Shown here in pieces: positions 1 to 10,228 of a stretch of DNA of 64,000 bases. Each line of letters begins with the position of its first letter. The stretch's first letter is position 1. The stretch comes from Agapetus fuscipes (lineage: Eukaryota; Arthropoda; Insecta; Trichoptera; Glossosomatidae): contig OX637356.1 of the NCBI GenBank assembly GCA_951799405.1, positions 14,345,229 to 14,409,228 of the forward strand, read 5' to 3'. Made by a program: the position numbers and the translations under genes. The notes below the pieces were generated by a model. It worked only from the letters and a program-made list of their open reading frames with translations, was not told the origin of the DNA and made no database searches.

Positions 1-181
1 ACCAATGTGTCTTATAAAAACAAGAAATTTATTTAAAAAATATTTAAAAGAACTCTCACATTATCGAGTTTTACGGTTTTTCTTAGCTCAGATTGTGTAG
101 AATTTGATTCATAAGACAACTGCATGAAAAAGTCATATTTGACAAGATTGGTGTATGTGGTAAACAAGAACTGGGGGAGCG
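1..181. mobile_element. MITE-D, one end (cut by window start)
   Basis: This is the terminal part of a non-coding inverted-repeat element. It ends at 181 in AACAAGAACTGGGGGAGCG, the complement of the start of the complete copy at 54204-54462, and it matches 60690-60838 closely. The other end lies outside the window. Class II ancestry is inferred from the inverted termini; no transposase is present. Confidence 0.75.
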
Positions 182-189
182 AAATGGGA

Positions 190-530
190 AAATATTTAAG
201 GCAAACTCGTAGTACGACTCTCATTCATTCCTTTGCAGTCGATCTCAAAACTATGAGAACTTGGCGTTTTCATGACTCATTCCTTTGCCGAACTGCCCGT
301 TTATGGAATGATCTACCAGTATCTGTGTTCCCTTCCCAATTTAATCCGGTTTGTTCAAAACCAACATCAATCGCCACTTCCTTGCAACGATTCACGACAG
401 AAGCAACAACACAAGAAACACCTCTGCGACACCCTTCCAGGGTGACATAGACCCCCTAGACTTTCAAGAATTGGGGAGCCTCCCGCACAGGATTCCTTAA
501 AAAACAGATTCTTTAAATAAAATAGACTAT
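190..530 (+). pseudogene. LINE-K 3' fragment (RT C-terminal tail)
   Basis: Reading frame 124-450 ends with a reverse-transcriptase tail: SFLCRTARLWNDLPVSVF followed by an FN..CSK stretch. The pattern RTARLWN.LP.....P is typical of the last residues of Jockey/CR1-superfamily ORF2 proteins. A second copy at 15226-15585 aligns base for base and carries a poly(A) tail, so this is a 5'-truncated non-LTR retrotransposon insertion. The catalytic domain is absent. The end of this copy is A-rich (about 497-530). Confidence 0.75.
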
Positions 531-562
531 AAAAAAGGTTTTTACGGAATCCGATTGACCGG

Positions 563-904
563 TTCGGAATTCAGTGGTAGCACATCGGACTCTGAATGGA
601 AGGTTGTGGGTTCAAATCCCGGTGGAGCACATAAAATATACCATTTATATTTTCAACTTTTCTCTTTGCTGGATTGAAAAACTCATAAACTTTTACCAAT
701 GACCGGTCACCAAAGGTCCATCCAGCCTTACAGCTACTGGGTCTTTCTTGAGAACTGGTGCTTTGTACCGACGACGACCAAGCTCGTAATAAGGTCGATA
801 GCTCAATTGGTAGAATGCTTGCATTCCATGCCGAGAGCAAGGGTTCGATCTCAAGGTTTACTCAGCCTTCACAAGAAATGAGAACCAGCCCCCCCCGGGA
901 GCTG
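563..904 (+). mobile_element. SINE-A/SINE-B dimer, 3'-truncated
   Basis: Two tRNA-like units lie head to tail. Unit A (about 563-788) has a box-B-like GGTTCAAATCCCGGTGGAGC followed by the SINE-A body. Unit B (about 790-904) has an A-box-like TAGCTCAATTGGTAGAATGC and a B-box-like GGGTTCGATCTC. The junction CAAGCTCGTAA..AGGTCG recurs in the dimers at 6613 and 17700-18056, so the dimer moves as one unit. It stops after CCCCCCGGGAGCTG, where an inverted LINE fragment begins. Confidence 0.85.
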
Positions 905-1046
905 ATGCTGTGTTGTGTGTTGCGTGTTGCGTTGGCTTTGTTTTGAGACACTGAAAAGACGTTGCAATTGATATTGGTTTTGAATAGGGCAAGGTTAAAT
1001 TGGAGTAGGAAAACAAATACCGGTAATTCGTTCCATAAATTTCCCA
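905..1046 (-). pseudogene. LINE-K 3' tail, inverted fragment
   Basis: On the minus strand this reads LWNELPVFVFLLQFNLALFK, the same reverse-transcriptase tail as 15226-15585. It is too degraded for a continuous frame and abuts a SINE on one side and Rep-C on the other. Confidence 0.65.
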
Positions 1047-1145
1047 ACCTTGCTCCTGCCGACTTTCTCTGAAACCAGGGGGTGGCATTGGCAAAAGTGA
1101 ACCAAGATTGTACAACATGTGAGGTCAGCCTCATACCAGCATATT
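1047..1145 (-). repeat. Rep-C fragment
   Basis: Minus-strand 5' third of Rep-C: the CTGCCGACTTTCTCTGAAAC block, then a GTGAACC block and GTCAGCCTCATACC. It is degraded. Confidence 0.7.
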
Positions 1146-1436
1146 AGTTTAAAATTATTGATCTAAAGCAAGAAGCAGAAGACTTTTATAAAAGTTTAAA
1201 CAAGAAATAATTTGTGGGTAGATTTTAAGAAAGATTTTCTACAGCAACAAAAAAGATTTTTGTAATATGGTTGTCTAATTTCATAATTGACACCATTTTG
1301 TTATTTTTATGTTCAATTTGTTTGTTTATTTATGCATACTTGTGGGGAACAACAGAAAGCGTGAAAAAACAAGAGATAAAGTCATAAATAACTCTGCGCA
1401 TACAGGGCATACCGCCACATTACTTTTTAGGCGGTA
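1146..1436. other. No recognisable feature
   Basis: AT-rich sequence without a supported gene or repeat. Confidence 0.5.
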
Positions 1437-1945
1437 AAAAAACATAGAGAGGGATGGGGAGGGAGTAGAGAGAGAAATAGAGAGAGGAACAAATAGGGAG
1501 AGAGGTATAGAGAGAGGGAATAAAAAGAAACAACGCAGTGATAGAATGAGAGATAAGACAAAGGATCGTAATGGAGCGAAATATTGTGGAAGGAAAACGA
1601 GAAAAATGTAGAGAGAGGAAGCGAGAAGGAATTAAAGTGGGAGAGTAAGATTGGGAGTTAGAATTATGAGAAAATTGGAGCAAAGAAAAACAATGAGGAA
1701 AAGAGATAAATTTACTGTTGAAAATAAATAAAGGAAAGAGAAAAAAAGAGATAGAAAGGCAAAGTGGATAATTAATAAAGAGAGGAGATTGGGAGTTAGA
1801 ATTATGAGAAAATTGGAGCAAAGAAAAACAATGAGGAAAAGAGATAAATTTACTGTTGAAAATAAATAAAGGAAAGAGAAAAAAAGAGATAGAAAGGCAA
1901 AGTGGATAATTAATAAAGAGAGAGAGAGAGAGAGAGGAAAAAATA
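1437..1945. repeat. Purine-rich tract with 138-bp tandem duplication
   Basis: A GA-rich, strongly strand-asymmetric tract. Two almost identical 138-bp units start at AGATTGGGAG at 1648 and 1786, and the tract ends in (AG)n. It lies just upstream of the LINE ORF2 at 2082 and could be part of that element's 5' region, but that link is inferred from position only. The minus-strand open frames here are low-complexity. Confidence 0.85.
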
Positions 1946-2081
1946 ATAAGCTTAATTGATTAGCTTCAATTAATTTATTATTGAAACTTTTCATTGACAA
2001 AATGATCCCTACGACTTCGAAAAATGCGCAGTAATAAAAAAGTATGTAAAGGCGAGCAAATCAAAAATAGACTATATATAG

Positions 2082-4985
2082 CAACTAAAAAGTAAAAAAT
2101 TAAAAATACAAGACAACACTACAAATGAAGCAAGTGGAATAATAATAAATGCACAGGGATTTTTGAATAAAAAAGACGAAATTGAAAATATTGCAAAATC
2201 ATATATTTTTTTGGCCATTACGGAAACACATATAACAGAAGAAATAGAGGATAATGAATTGAATATTAATAATTTTAATTTAATTAGATGCGATTCGTGC
2301 TCAAGACACACGGGTGGGGTATTATTATTTATTCAAATGGGAATAATATTTAACATTATAGAAATTCAACAATGTGGCAGAGACTTTTGGAGTATAATAA
2401 TAAAAATAAAGTTATCAAATAAATGGCTTATAATATGCGCTATTTATAGATCACCAAATGGTAAATACCAAAATTTTATAGAATACTTGAGGCAAATAAG
2501 TGAGAGAATGATTGAAAAGGGATGGCATACTATTATATGTGGCGACATAAATGTTGATTGGGATAATCACACAAATACAAATTCAATTAATCTTAAGAGA
2601 TGGGCAGCAGAATTTGGATTGAAGCAATGTGTAATGGAAAAAACAAGAATTACAAATACATCAAGTACAATGATTGACTTGGTATTCACAAACATGACTA
2701 ATATATTTTGCAAAGTAGATAATAAAAATTATGTCGCAGACCATCAAAATATTATAATCAAATTCAACAATGAAGTTTGGAATAAGAATATACAACATCA
2801 GCATCAATACATAACTAAAATTGACATGGAAGGAATAATAAGTATGCTTAATGACAATAACTTTGACATAGATTATGATATAAATAATATAACTGAGGGT
2901 GAAATTAACAACATTTGGGAGGACATAATATTAAAACTAATAAGAGTTAAACGGGAGAATACCAACAGAAAGACAATAATCAGTAAATGGCAGACAAAAC
3001 CATGGTATAATCAGAACATTAAAAATTTAGCTTTACAGAGAAATATAGCTTATAATAAATTTAAAATGACCAAGGTACTTACAAGTTATCATACCGAAGA
3101 AGATGTTTCTTCATTTTGGATGGAATATAAAAAATATAGAAATATGGTTACCGATGTGTTAAGAAAAAATAAAATAAAATGGTACCAAAACAGAATAAGT
3201 GAAGCAGGAGAAGATCAAAAAAATATGTGGAAAATTATTAAAGAAATTGTTAATCCAAAAATTAAAGCAAGAACCATCAATGAAATAAGAGTTAATGATA
3301 AAAAAATTGAAAATATAGAAGAAATAGCAGAAGAATTAAATAATTTTTATTTCTAGTATATTGGAAATAATCAAATCAATTGATGAGGAAACTGACTTAA
3401 ACCTAAATGAACTAAATATAAGTACGGAAAATTGCAATCATAAGTTTGAAAATTTTGAAAAAATTGATAAACAAAAATTATTTGAAATAATTAGTAAAAC
3501 AAAAAAAGGATCTAGTACTGATAATATAGATAAGAAATACATTCTCAATATTTGGCAACAAATTGGAGATACTCTTGTAGAGCTCATTAATGTAATATTA
3601 ATTAAAGGAGTAATGCCCAATATACTAAAAATAGCCACAATTATCCCAATTGCCAAAATTAAAAATCCAATCGAAGCCAGTGACTATAGACCTATTAATA
3701 TGTTACCATTTCTGGAAAAAATAATAGAAGAGATAATAAGTAATCAACTGAAAAGATTTATTGCTAATCAGGGGATATTAATTGAAGAACAATCAGGATT
3801 TAGAGAAAAACACTCAACGGAAACAGCAATCCAACTAGTAATAAAAATTGGATCGAAGACATAAATAATAATAAAATTGTAGCTGCAGCATTCTTGGACT
3901 TCAAAAGAGCATTTGAAACAGTTGATAGAAATTTATTAGTAAAAAAAATGAAAAATATGGGAATTGAAGGAACAGTAATACAATGGATAAAAAATTACTT
4001 ATTGATGCGTAAGCAAAAGGTGAAAATCTCAAGCCAATGTTCTAACCAAAGGGAAATTAACACGGGAGTCCCGCAAGGATCCAAGCTAGGACCAATCTTA
4101 TTTATATTGTATATTAATGACATTTTAAGCGTAATTAGTAACAGTGGATGTCGGTTACATTTATTTGCGGATGATACATTGATATATTGTGTTGGGGAGG
4201 ACATACAGAAGGTAGAAAGAGAATTAAATAGTGTTATGGGTAGGACAGAAAAGTGGTTAAATAAAAATAAGTTAAAGTTAAACACTGAGAAATCAAAAGT
4301 AATAGTACTAAATAATGTCAAAAAGGGTAAATTTATTATTAAGGTAAATAATAAAGAATTGGAAGTAGTTGATAAGATTAAGTACTTAGGAGTGATAATT
4401 GATAGTAAGCTTAATTTCAAAGAACATTTTGATTATATTATTAAAAAAATAAGCAAGAAAATAGGTGTATTAAGTAGAATGAAGAGCTTGTTAAGTAAGG
4501 AATATAAAATAATTGTATACAATAGCATAATTAAGCCTCACTACACATACTGCCCAACAATATTATTTATGGCAAATAAACAGTATATAAATACATTACA
4601 AAAATTACAAAACAGGGGTATGAGAACTATATTGAATAAAAAACTAGACTGTAAAATAAATTAAATGATAGATACGTTAGATTGGTTATATATTGAAGAA
4701 AATTTAAGAATGAGTGCTATTATTTTTATACACAAAGTAGAAAAAAACATGTTACCTCAGTATTTGAGCAAATTTTTAATTAAGAACAGAGACATTCATG
4801 AATATAATACCAGGAAAAAGGATAATTTAAGGAAGCCAAAATTCAAATGTGTAAAGTATGATAAGGGCGTTTTGCACAGAGGATTGGATTTGTATAATGA
4901 TTTACCTGTAGAAATAAAAGAAAGTAGGGATATTAATGAATTTAAAGTAAAATTAAAAAAATATATATGTGCAAACCGGCCTTAG
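2082..4985 (+). pseudogene. Jockey/CR1-superfamily LINE ORF2 (endonuclease-reverse transcriptase), nearly intact
   Basis: The frame is open from 2082 but has no clear ATG, so the 5' end may be truncated. The endonuclease (to about 3350) shows ITETHITEE, TGGVLLFI, AIYRSPNGK, ICGDINVDWD, SSTMIDLVF and VADHQN, the conserved apurinic-like endonuclease motifs. The reverse transcriptase follows with SDYRPINMLP, EQSGFREKHSTETA, AFLDFKRAFETVD, TGVPQGSKLGPILFILYIND and the catalytic box LFADDT, then YLGVIIDSKLNF. The C-terminal tail (4665-4985) has YNTRKKD and LYNDLPVEIKES. Four lesions are visible: an in-frame TAG at 3354-3356, a frameshift near 3375-3390, a frameshift near 3845 in an A run, and an in-frame TAA at 4662-4664. 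The product would copy its RNA at the target site; it is now inactive. I cannot fix the clade. Confidence 0.9.
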
Positions 4986-5132
4986 CATAATTATTAATAA
5001 GTTTTGATTTGTTCATTTTTGTTTGTTTTTTTTTTATTTTTGTTTGTTTATCTTTTGTTGTTTTTTATTAACATAGCTTAAGTTGTAATTAGCAATAGCT
5101 AAATAAAATAATATATATATATAATAGTTTAA
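4986..5132 (+). mobile_element. LINE 3' UTR and A/T-rich tail
   Basis: T-rich sequence after the ORF2 stop ends in AATAAAATAATATATATA, which fits the polyadenylation signal and 3' end of the LINE at 2082-4985. No target duplication was identified. Confidence 0.55.
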
Positions 5133-5142
5133 GTACTGTTTT

Positions 5143-5424
5143 TTTCTGTTGTAATAATAGTAGTATTAGGATGGTTTATTTGATGAAAGCTTTTTTTTGT
5201 GTGAATCACACTTCAAGAGCCCTCTGCAAGCTTGGTTCGTTGCTATAAAAAAGCAACTATTCTCAAGCAAGACCCAGTTGTTGTAAGGATCGATCTTTGT
5301 ACAGGCACATGAATTGTTTAACCCAGAAAAAAACATTTTGTTTTATGCTCCGCCGGGAATGGAACCCACAACCTTCCATTTTCGGTTCTGAAGTGTTACC
5401 ACTAGACTACGGACCGGTCATAAT
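5143..5424 (-). mobile_element. SINE-A, full-length copy
   Basis: On the minus strand a tRNA-like head contains GGTCCGTAGTCTAGTGGTAA (A-box region) and GTTGTGGGTTCCATTCCCGG (B-box region). It is followed by the SINE-A body (CAACTGGGTCTTGCTTGAGA, GTGTGATTCACAC) and an (ATT)n-like tail near 5143-5165. A-box and B-box spacing fits an internal RNA polymerase III promoter. It is a decayed mobile copy, not a tRNA gene. Confidence 0.85.
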
Positions 5425-5819
5425 GCTGGTTTTTGTCAATTTTTCCCTGAAAAAAAAAACAAATAATAGAGAGAGAGAAAGAGTAAAATGGAGAAAAAAA
5501 ATTATCAACAACAAACAGGAAGGGGAAGGGAGGCGTGTTAAAAAGCCCTGAAAAAAATACATGACCCATAGAGCAAGCAACGTATGCGTGGCAAATAGAT
5601 TTATTGTCGCTAGCCGGTCTCGCTTTTAATGATCCGTATGAGGTTTACATAAATTCACCCCCATGAGGCTGTTGGTGTAAATATGCGAGCTCAAATGAGA
5701 CGCGTGAAAGCCTACAAAACAACAGAATTTTAAGTAGCCAGCTCGGAGAAGCCTTTACAATCAATCTGTGAAAAGGAAGGATGTGATTTTCGCTGTCTGG
5801 CCATAAAAAATATATATAT
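5425..5819. other. No recognisable gene; short GA-rich tract
   Basis: Contains a GA-rich run at about 5468-5540 and otherwise unassigned sequence. Confidence 0.5.
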
Positions 5820-5962
5820 TGTTACGAACTATGAATTTGTGTGTACATGTACATATACCTAGGCACGTTGTTTGCTGGTGTGCGTAACTGGAGTAGCGTC
5901 GAACAGCTAGTGTAATGATGAAATAGATGGTGGTAGACTGCGCTTGTATATAAGTCGGTGTT
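5820..5962 (+). mobile_element. LTR-J-like 5' fragment with TATA box
   Basis: Begins TGTTACGAACTATG, the same start as the inverted LTR-like sequence ending at 19186. A TATATAAG box lies at 5947-5954. The rest is interrupted by SINE-F at 5963. Assignment to an LTR retrotransposon is inferred from the TG start, the promoter and repeats elsewhere in the window; no internal gag or pol is present. Confidence 0.45.
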
Positions 5963-6215
5963 ATGGCCGAGGGGACCAAGTGGACCGATCGTTCTAGCGT
6001 GTTTGGAATGGAGTAACGTTAGTTCGATCCCCGCTTGGGTCATTTGACCATAACTTTGACCCTGGTTCAACAGATGTAATTGGGTAATTATTTATTAATA
6101 ATTCATTAAAATAAACAATAATGAATTTTTATTATTTGCTGATATCAATACCTGTTGCTGGCCAGGCAGAATAGGTGGGTGGATTGCATTCTTCTTCACA
6201 ATTCTATTTTTTTTT
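5963..6215 (+). mobile_element. SINE-F, full-length tRNA-derived SINE
   Basis: The head has an A-box-like TGGCCGAGGGG and a B-box-like TAGTTCGATCCCCGC, resembling a long-variable-arm (Leu/Ser type) tRNA. The body includes TGCTGGCCAGGCAG and ends in a T-rich run. The 3' half recurs at 36403-36522, which marks it as a dispersed family distinct from SINE-A and SINE-B. Confidence 0.7.
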
Positions 6216-6254
6216 TAAATATATGTATATGTATTTTATCCATTATGGGAATTT

Positions 6255-6530
6255 TGTTACGCGATTCTAAGTAAGCTGTGTGTGTGTGTGTGTGTGTGGA
6301 TCGATCCACTATAGAAAAATTTGAAACACACGAGAAATGTCCATATGAACGGTATAAATATGAACCGCAATTTTGCGGAGAGTCAGAGTCACTTGAAACA
6401 TTGTGACGCAAACTCGATATAGGCAGAGCAAGTAAAGTAATCAGAACATTGTAAACCGTTATTATGCAAAACATATTTTTTTAAATAAATAAATCGCAGG
6501 TTAATTAAAAAGTGCCCCAGTAAATTCATA
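6255..6530 (+). mobile_element. LTR-J-like solo LTR
   Basis: Starts TGTTACG, has a (TG)n run, a TATAAATA box at 6353-6360 and an initiator-like TCAGA at 6383, 30 bp downstream. The block around the initiator (GCGGAGAGTCAGAGTC) recurs inverted at 18990-19010. AATAAA occurs near 6484. No coding region is attached, as expected of a solo LTR. The 3' border is approximate. Confidence 0.55.
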
Positions 6531-6612
6531 GCAATATTTTATTGACACATTTTCTGTAGGTACTTAAAATAAATAAGTTACCTGAGAAACCCCCTTTTTT
6601 ATTAATAAATGA

Positions 6613-7125
6613 AGACCGGTCCGTAGCTCAGTGGTTACACTGCGGACTCTGAATGGGAAGGTTGTGGGTTCGATTCCCGGCGGAGCACAAAAAATATACC
6701 ATTTATATTTTCAAAATTTGCTCTTCGCCGGGTTGAAAAATTCATAAAACCTTTACCAATGACCGGTCACCAAAGGTCCATCCAGCCTTACAGCAACTGG
6801 GTCTTGCTTGAAAATTGGCGCTTTGCAGCGACGACGATCAAGCTCGTAAAAAGGTCGGTAGCTCAATTGGTAGAATGCTTGCATTCCATGCCGAGAGCAA
6901 GGGTTCGATCTCAAAGGTTTACTCGGCCTTCACAAAAAATGAGAACCAGCCCCCCCGGGAGCTGGGAAACCCCCACTTCAACTGAAAAGTGGTTAGTGTG
7001 AGGCCGGCCCCCTTACCTGTAAAAATAAATAGGTCCCGAAGCGCCACATGCGACCCCTTCGTGGATAACGCAGGCAAGAAGTTACACTATATGTGTAGCT
7101 TAGTTGCGTTTATTATGCAATCAAG
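6613..7125 (+). mobile_element. SINE-A/SINE-B dimer, most complete copy
   Basis: Unit A (6613-6848) has GGTCCGTAGCTCAGTGGTTA and GGTTCGATTCCCGGCGGAGC. Unit B (6849-7125) has TAGCTCAATTGGTAGAATGC and AGGGTTCGATCTC, then a body with CCCACTTCAACTG and ACATGCGACCCCTTCG, and ends GTGTAGCTTAGTTGCG. Each unit carries A-box and B-box-like promoter elements. The junction is the same as in the other two dimers. Confidence 0.9.
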
Positions 7126-7144
7126 ATAAAGTTATTGCAAGGTC

Positions 7145-7286
7145 GGATGGATTTTTGGTACAAACAGATAATTTTTTCAACCCAGCACAGAGCATGTGTG
7201 ATAATTGTATTTTTTTCACCCCACTTGAATCCACTACCTTCCGATTATGAGTCCCTGCGTTAATCACTAGACTATCAACCGATCTA
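7145..7286 (-). mobile_element. SINE-A2 head, truncated
   Basis: The minus strand reads GATAGTCTAGTGATTAACGC and GACTCATAATCGGAAGGTAG, a SINE-A variant also seen at 8256 and 43564. Only the tRNA-like head and the first part of the body remain. Confidence 0.75.
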
Positions 7287-7292
7287 AAATGG

Positions 7293-7790
7293 TGTTACCA
7301 ATGTGCGATTGTGTGTCTGTGTGTTTTTACTTGTGTGAGTTTGTCTTAAGATGTAAGTGTTTGGGTAATTGTACTAGTGTTTGTTCGAATGTTCTCTCAA
7401 AGTCACGAATTTTCCAGTAACTGATGCTTAGAGAAACGTCTTTATGTGATACTATATAAAGAGCTGAAGTCGTTTGTAGGGAAGACTAGTACCAGAACCG
7501 TTGAGCAAGACAGTACAAAAGTTGTTTTGATAATAAATTGTACTTGTGTTTGTTCGATGGTGTGAGTACTCGCTCAAATGTTCTAAATAGAATGTTCTGG
7601 CGGAGTCACGCATGTTCCGTTTCCCAGTGTTTCGAGAACCGTTCTTGTGTCATGCTATACAAAAAGCGAAATCTGTACGTAGCTTCAGACTCGTATAAGA
7701 GCCGTCGAGCTGAACAGTTAAAAAGCCACTCTATAATCGAATCACCTGTGAACGGAATCTAAAAATAAATTGTGTGAAATAAATTTACCA
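7293..7790 (+). mobile_element. LTR-J-like solo LTR with duplicated promoter module
   Basis: Starts TGTTACC. Two related promoter modules follow one another. Module 1 has GAATGTTC at 7387 and TATATAAA at 7453; module 2 has GAATGTTC at 7590 and a TATA-like TATACAAAA at 7655. The spacing is about 65 bp in both. Each continues with an AGAC.AGT/CAGAC-like block, a GAGC...ACAGT block and AATAAATTGT. GAANNTTC resembles half of a heat-shock element. LTR identity is inferred; no coding part is present. Confidence 0.5.
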
Positions 7791-7808
7791 AAGTTTTTCT
7801 CAATTGGA

Positions 7809-7919
7809 GCTTTTGACTTAGTAGACAGAGGTATGTTGTGGGATGTTTTGAAAGCATATGGAGTGAATGGGGCTCTCTTGAATGCGGTACATGCCAACTA
7901 TGAAAATAGTATGGCATAG
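7809..7919 (+). pseudogene. RTE LINE reverse-transcriptase fragment
   Basis: Reads AFDLVDRGMLWDVLKAYGVN and then GALLNAVHANYENSMA before a stop at 7917-7919. It matches the reverse-transcriptase segment of the RTE element at 48500-51523 almost residue for residue. It is a short internal piece with neither end of the element. Confidence 0.85.
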
Positions 7920-8255
7920 TGAATGGTTTTAAGTTTTTAAAAGTGAAAAGTAAAAACTCGATGACTTGTTTAATGTGGAAAGGTTTCAACAAATTCATAC
8001 TCTGGTTTTAGTTCTTTGGCCCAGCAAGTGCTACGATTTAATAATCATTTTTCTCGCAAAATTTTATTGCGTGTGAAAATGGCTATGTCGTAAATTACGC
8101 TTGTTTGTTTTATTTTTGCATATCTGTATTGCGGTATTTTGTACAGCCTTAAACCTTACCATGAGGTTTGAAAAAGAATAAAAAAAGTGTTTATTGCTTT
8201 ACATAGAAATAGAATTGAGATTCGATGTGTTGTAAGTAGATATAAAAGACTTATA
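7920..8255. other. No recognisable feature
   Basis: AT-rich sequence with no supported gene or family. Confidence 0.5.
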
Positions 8256-8562
8256 TCAGTCTGTAGTCTAGTGATTAACGCTACAGATTCGTAAACCAAA
8301 GGATCCGAGTTCAATTCCCGGCGGAAAACAAAAAAATATATAATATTCTATTTTTCAAAACTTTCTTATTGATGTGTTGAAAAAATCATGTGCCTTTACG
8401 AAGACTGTTCAACAAAGGTCCATAAAGCCTTACAAAAATTCGGTCTTGCTTGAGAATCAGCGCTTTCAATAAAGACGAACAAGTATGCAGAGCGATCTTG
8501 AGGTGTGATTCACACAAAACAGCGCACACTAAATAAATCATCCTAAAATAATAAATTAATAG
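8256..8562 (+). mobile_element. SINE-A2, near full length
   Basis: The tRNA-like head has TGTAGTCTAGTGATTAACGC and GAGTTCAATTCCCGGCGG. The SINE-A body follows, with TCGGTCTTGCTTGAGAATC, GGTGTGATTCACAC and the AAATAAATCATCCT end. An A/T-rich tail abuts Rep-C. Confidence 0.85.
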
Positions 8563-8567
8563 TTGTG

Positions 8568-8806
8568 TTCCTTGACTAATAGGTTGGTATGAAGCTAACC
8601 AACCATAATACAAAAAATCTTTCACTTTGCAAATGTCACTCTCGTTTCAGCAATGGTCGGCAAGAGTTGAAGGTCGAAATTCACATGCGGCATATTGCGT
8701 AAGTGTGAACCCTGCAAGTCTTGCAAGCCTTCCCTGGGAAACAGGGGTGCCATTGGCAAAGTGAACCATTTCTTACAGTACTGGTTGCTATCCCATTAGT
8801 CGAAGA
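8568..8806. repeat. Rep-C foldback pair (plus half, then minus half)
   Basis: 8568-8705 is a plus-strand 5' half of Rep-C starting TTCCTTGACTAATAGG. It ends just after the CACATGCGGCAT hairpin and is followed directly by a minus-strand 5' half (8706-8806). The result is an imperfect palindrome hinged near the internal hairpin. A similar arrangement occurs at 11622-11830. Confidence 0.75.
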
Positions 8807-9377
8807 ATATTAATTAGATAAATTATTTTTTTGAGTAAGTTACAAATATTTTCGGAATCACTTCCATCATCGGGTAACTAACAATTATTAAAATTAAACT
8901 TAAAAATTAAGACAGTTGAGTGGGATCTATTGGTGGTAACGGTAAGGGAGGGGGTATCAAGGTAGATATGTGGGAGGGGGATGGTGATTTTTTTTATTTT
9001 TCAATGTTATTAGAGGCACTTTTCTGAAATAATTATTTTGTTATACACTTTGATAAAAAGTACTTCATGGGTTCATCGGAAAAATATACTTCTCGTCAAT
9101 TTTGCAACTTAATTCCCCGAGCGAGAAGGGGTACACAATTTTTGGCGCGGTTGGTTCCATATTTGGCAAAACTTAGTTAAATTAGATGTTTTTCAGTTAT
9201 TTTGACACAACATTTATTTGTGTTGTATTTTACGCTGTACCTACAAATTGCGTAGGGAATCCGATTCAACTTTTTACGGTAATTGCGAATCCCGCGAAAT
9301 ACCAAATTAGGCATATATTTCCCTGATATTTTCACAATCCTTTTTCCAATGAAAATACATTTTTGAAAAATAATACA
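8807..9377. other. No recognisable feature
   Basis: Includes a short G-rich run near 8930-8985. No gene or repeat family identified. Confidence 0.5.
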
Positions 9378-9465
9378 ATTCACCAACCACTCCAGGTGAA
9401 TAATGAATTTCCCAGCTTTCAAGAGCGCTGGTTGTCAATTCCTGTAAAGGCTGAGTAAGCCTTGC
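9378..9465 (-). mobile_element. SINE-B fragment, decayed
   Basis: The minus strand retains ACTCAGCCTTTACAGGAATT and a GAAAGCTGGGAAATTC block of the SINE-B body. Confidence 0.55.
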
Positions 9466-9626
9466 TGGTATTTTGTTTTTGGATTTGAACGAAACACTGA
9501 AAAGGGAAATCACTTTTGACATGTTCATTGGAAATCGAACCCCAGTTCTCGGGGTAAAAGGTAAGTTGCATACAAGCCTAACTATTGACTGGATTTATCA
9601 TTTTTAATTTCAATTGATTATGGATG

Positions 9627-9771
9627 AACAACATAAAAACCCAAATCTCAGATAGACATACACCCTGCAACTCTTACCGTTCTTCCCTGAAACAGGGGTA
9701 ACATTGGTAAAGTTAACCATTTTTTACAGCATGGGGGATCAGCCGCATACCAACCTATAAGTCAAGGAACG
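9627..9771 (-). repeat. Rep-C, 5' half
   Basis: Minus copy with CCTGCAACTCTTACCG, CCCTGAAACAGGGGT, AGCCGCATACCAACC and the terminal TATAAGTCAAGGAA. Confidence 0.85.
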
Positions 9772-9858
9772 AATAAATCAAGGCAGCTCAGGGATATTTT
9801 TAATTTTTGGTGTCTATTACGCTTCAAGAATTTTTCACACCCGAAAAAAACAGTATTC

Positions 9859-10185
9859 TGTTACGAATGTGTAATTGTGTGTCTGTGTGAGTTGGTGTGA
9901 GTGTGTCTGTGTCAGTCTGTGAAGTCTTGAAATTTAGGTGGTCAAATAATTGTACTGGTATTTATTATTATTATTGTAAATAGAATATTCTGGGGGAATC
10001 TAGCTTGTTCCAGTTCCCAATGCTTCACGAACAATCCTCATGCCTGCTATAAAAAAAGGACCAAAGCTGTATGTAGCGGAAGACTTGTATCTGAGCCGTT
10101 GTGCAAAACAGTTCAAAAACAGCCCTGTGTACGAACCGCATGTGGAATGTATCTTAAATAAATTGTGAAAAATAAATAACCGCAA
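9859..10185 (+). mobile_element. LTR-J-like solo LTR
   Basis: Starts TGTTACGAATGTG, with GAATATTC at 9983, TATAAAA at 10048 (65 bp further on) and AATAAATTGTGAAAAATAAA near the end. It aligns by block order with the LTR-like sequence at 7293-7790. No coding sequence adjoins it. Confidence 0.5.
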
Positions 10186-10228
10186 CTTTTATTAAATTGA
10201 TCCCGGGAAAATCATCATAATATATTAA

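Noticed and set aside
1420..2000. Minus-strand frames of 122-133 residues rich in Leu/Ser/Phe
   Set aside because: Low-complexity translation of the GA-rich tract, repeated because of the tandem duplication.
6613..6690. Functional tRNA gene
   Set aside because: The A-box and B-box regions fit, but a proper cloverleaf is not evident and the same head recurs with SINE bodies.
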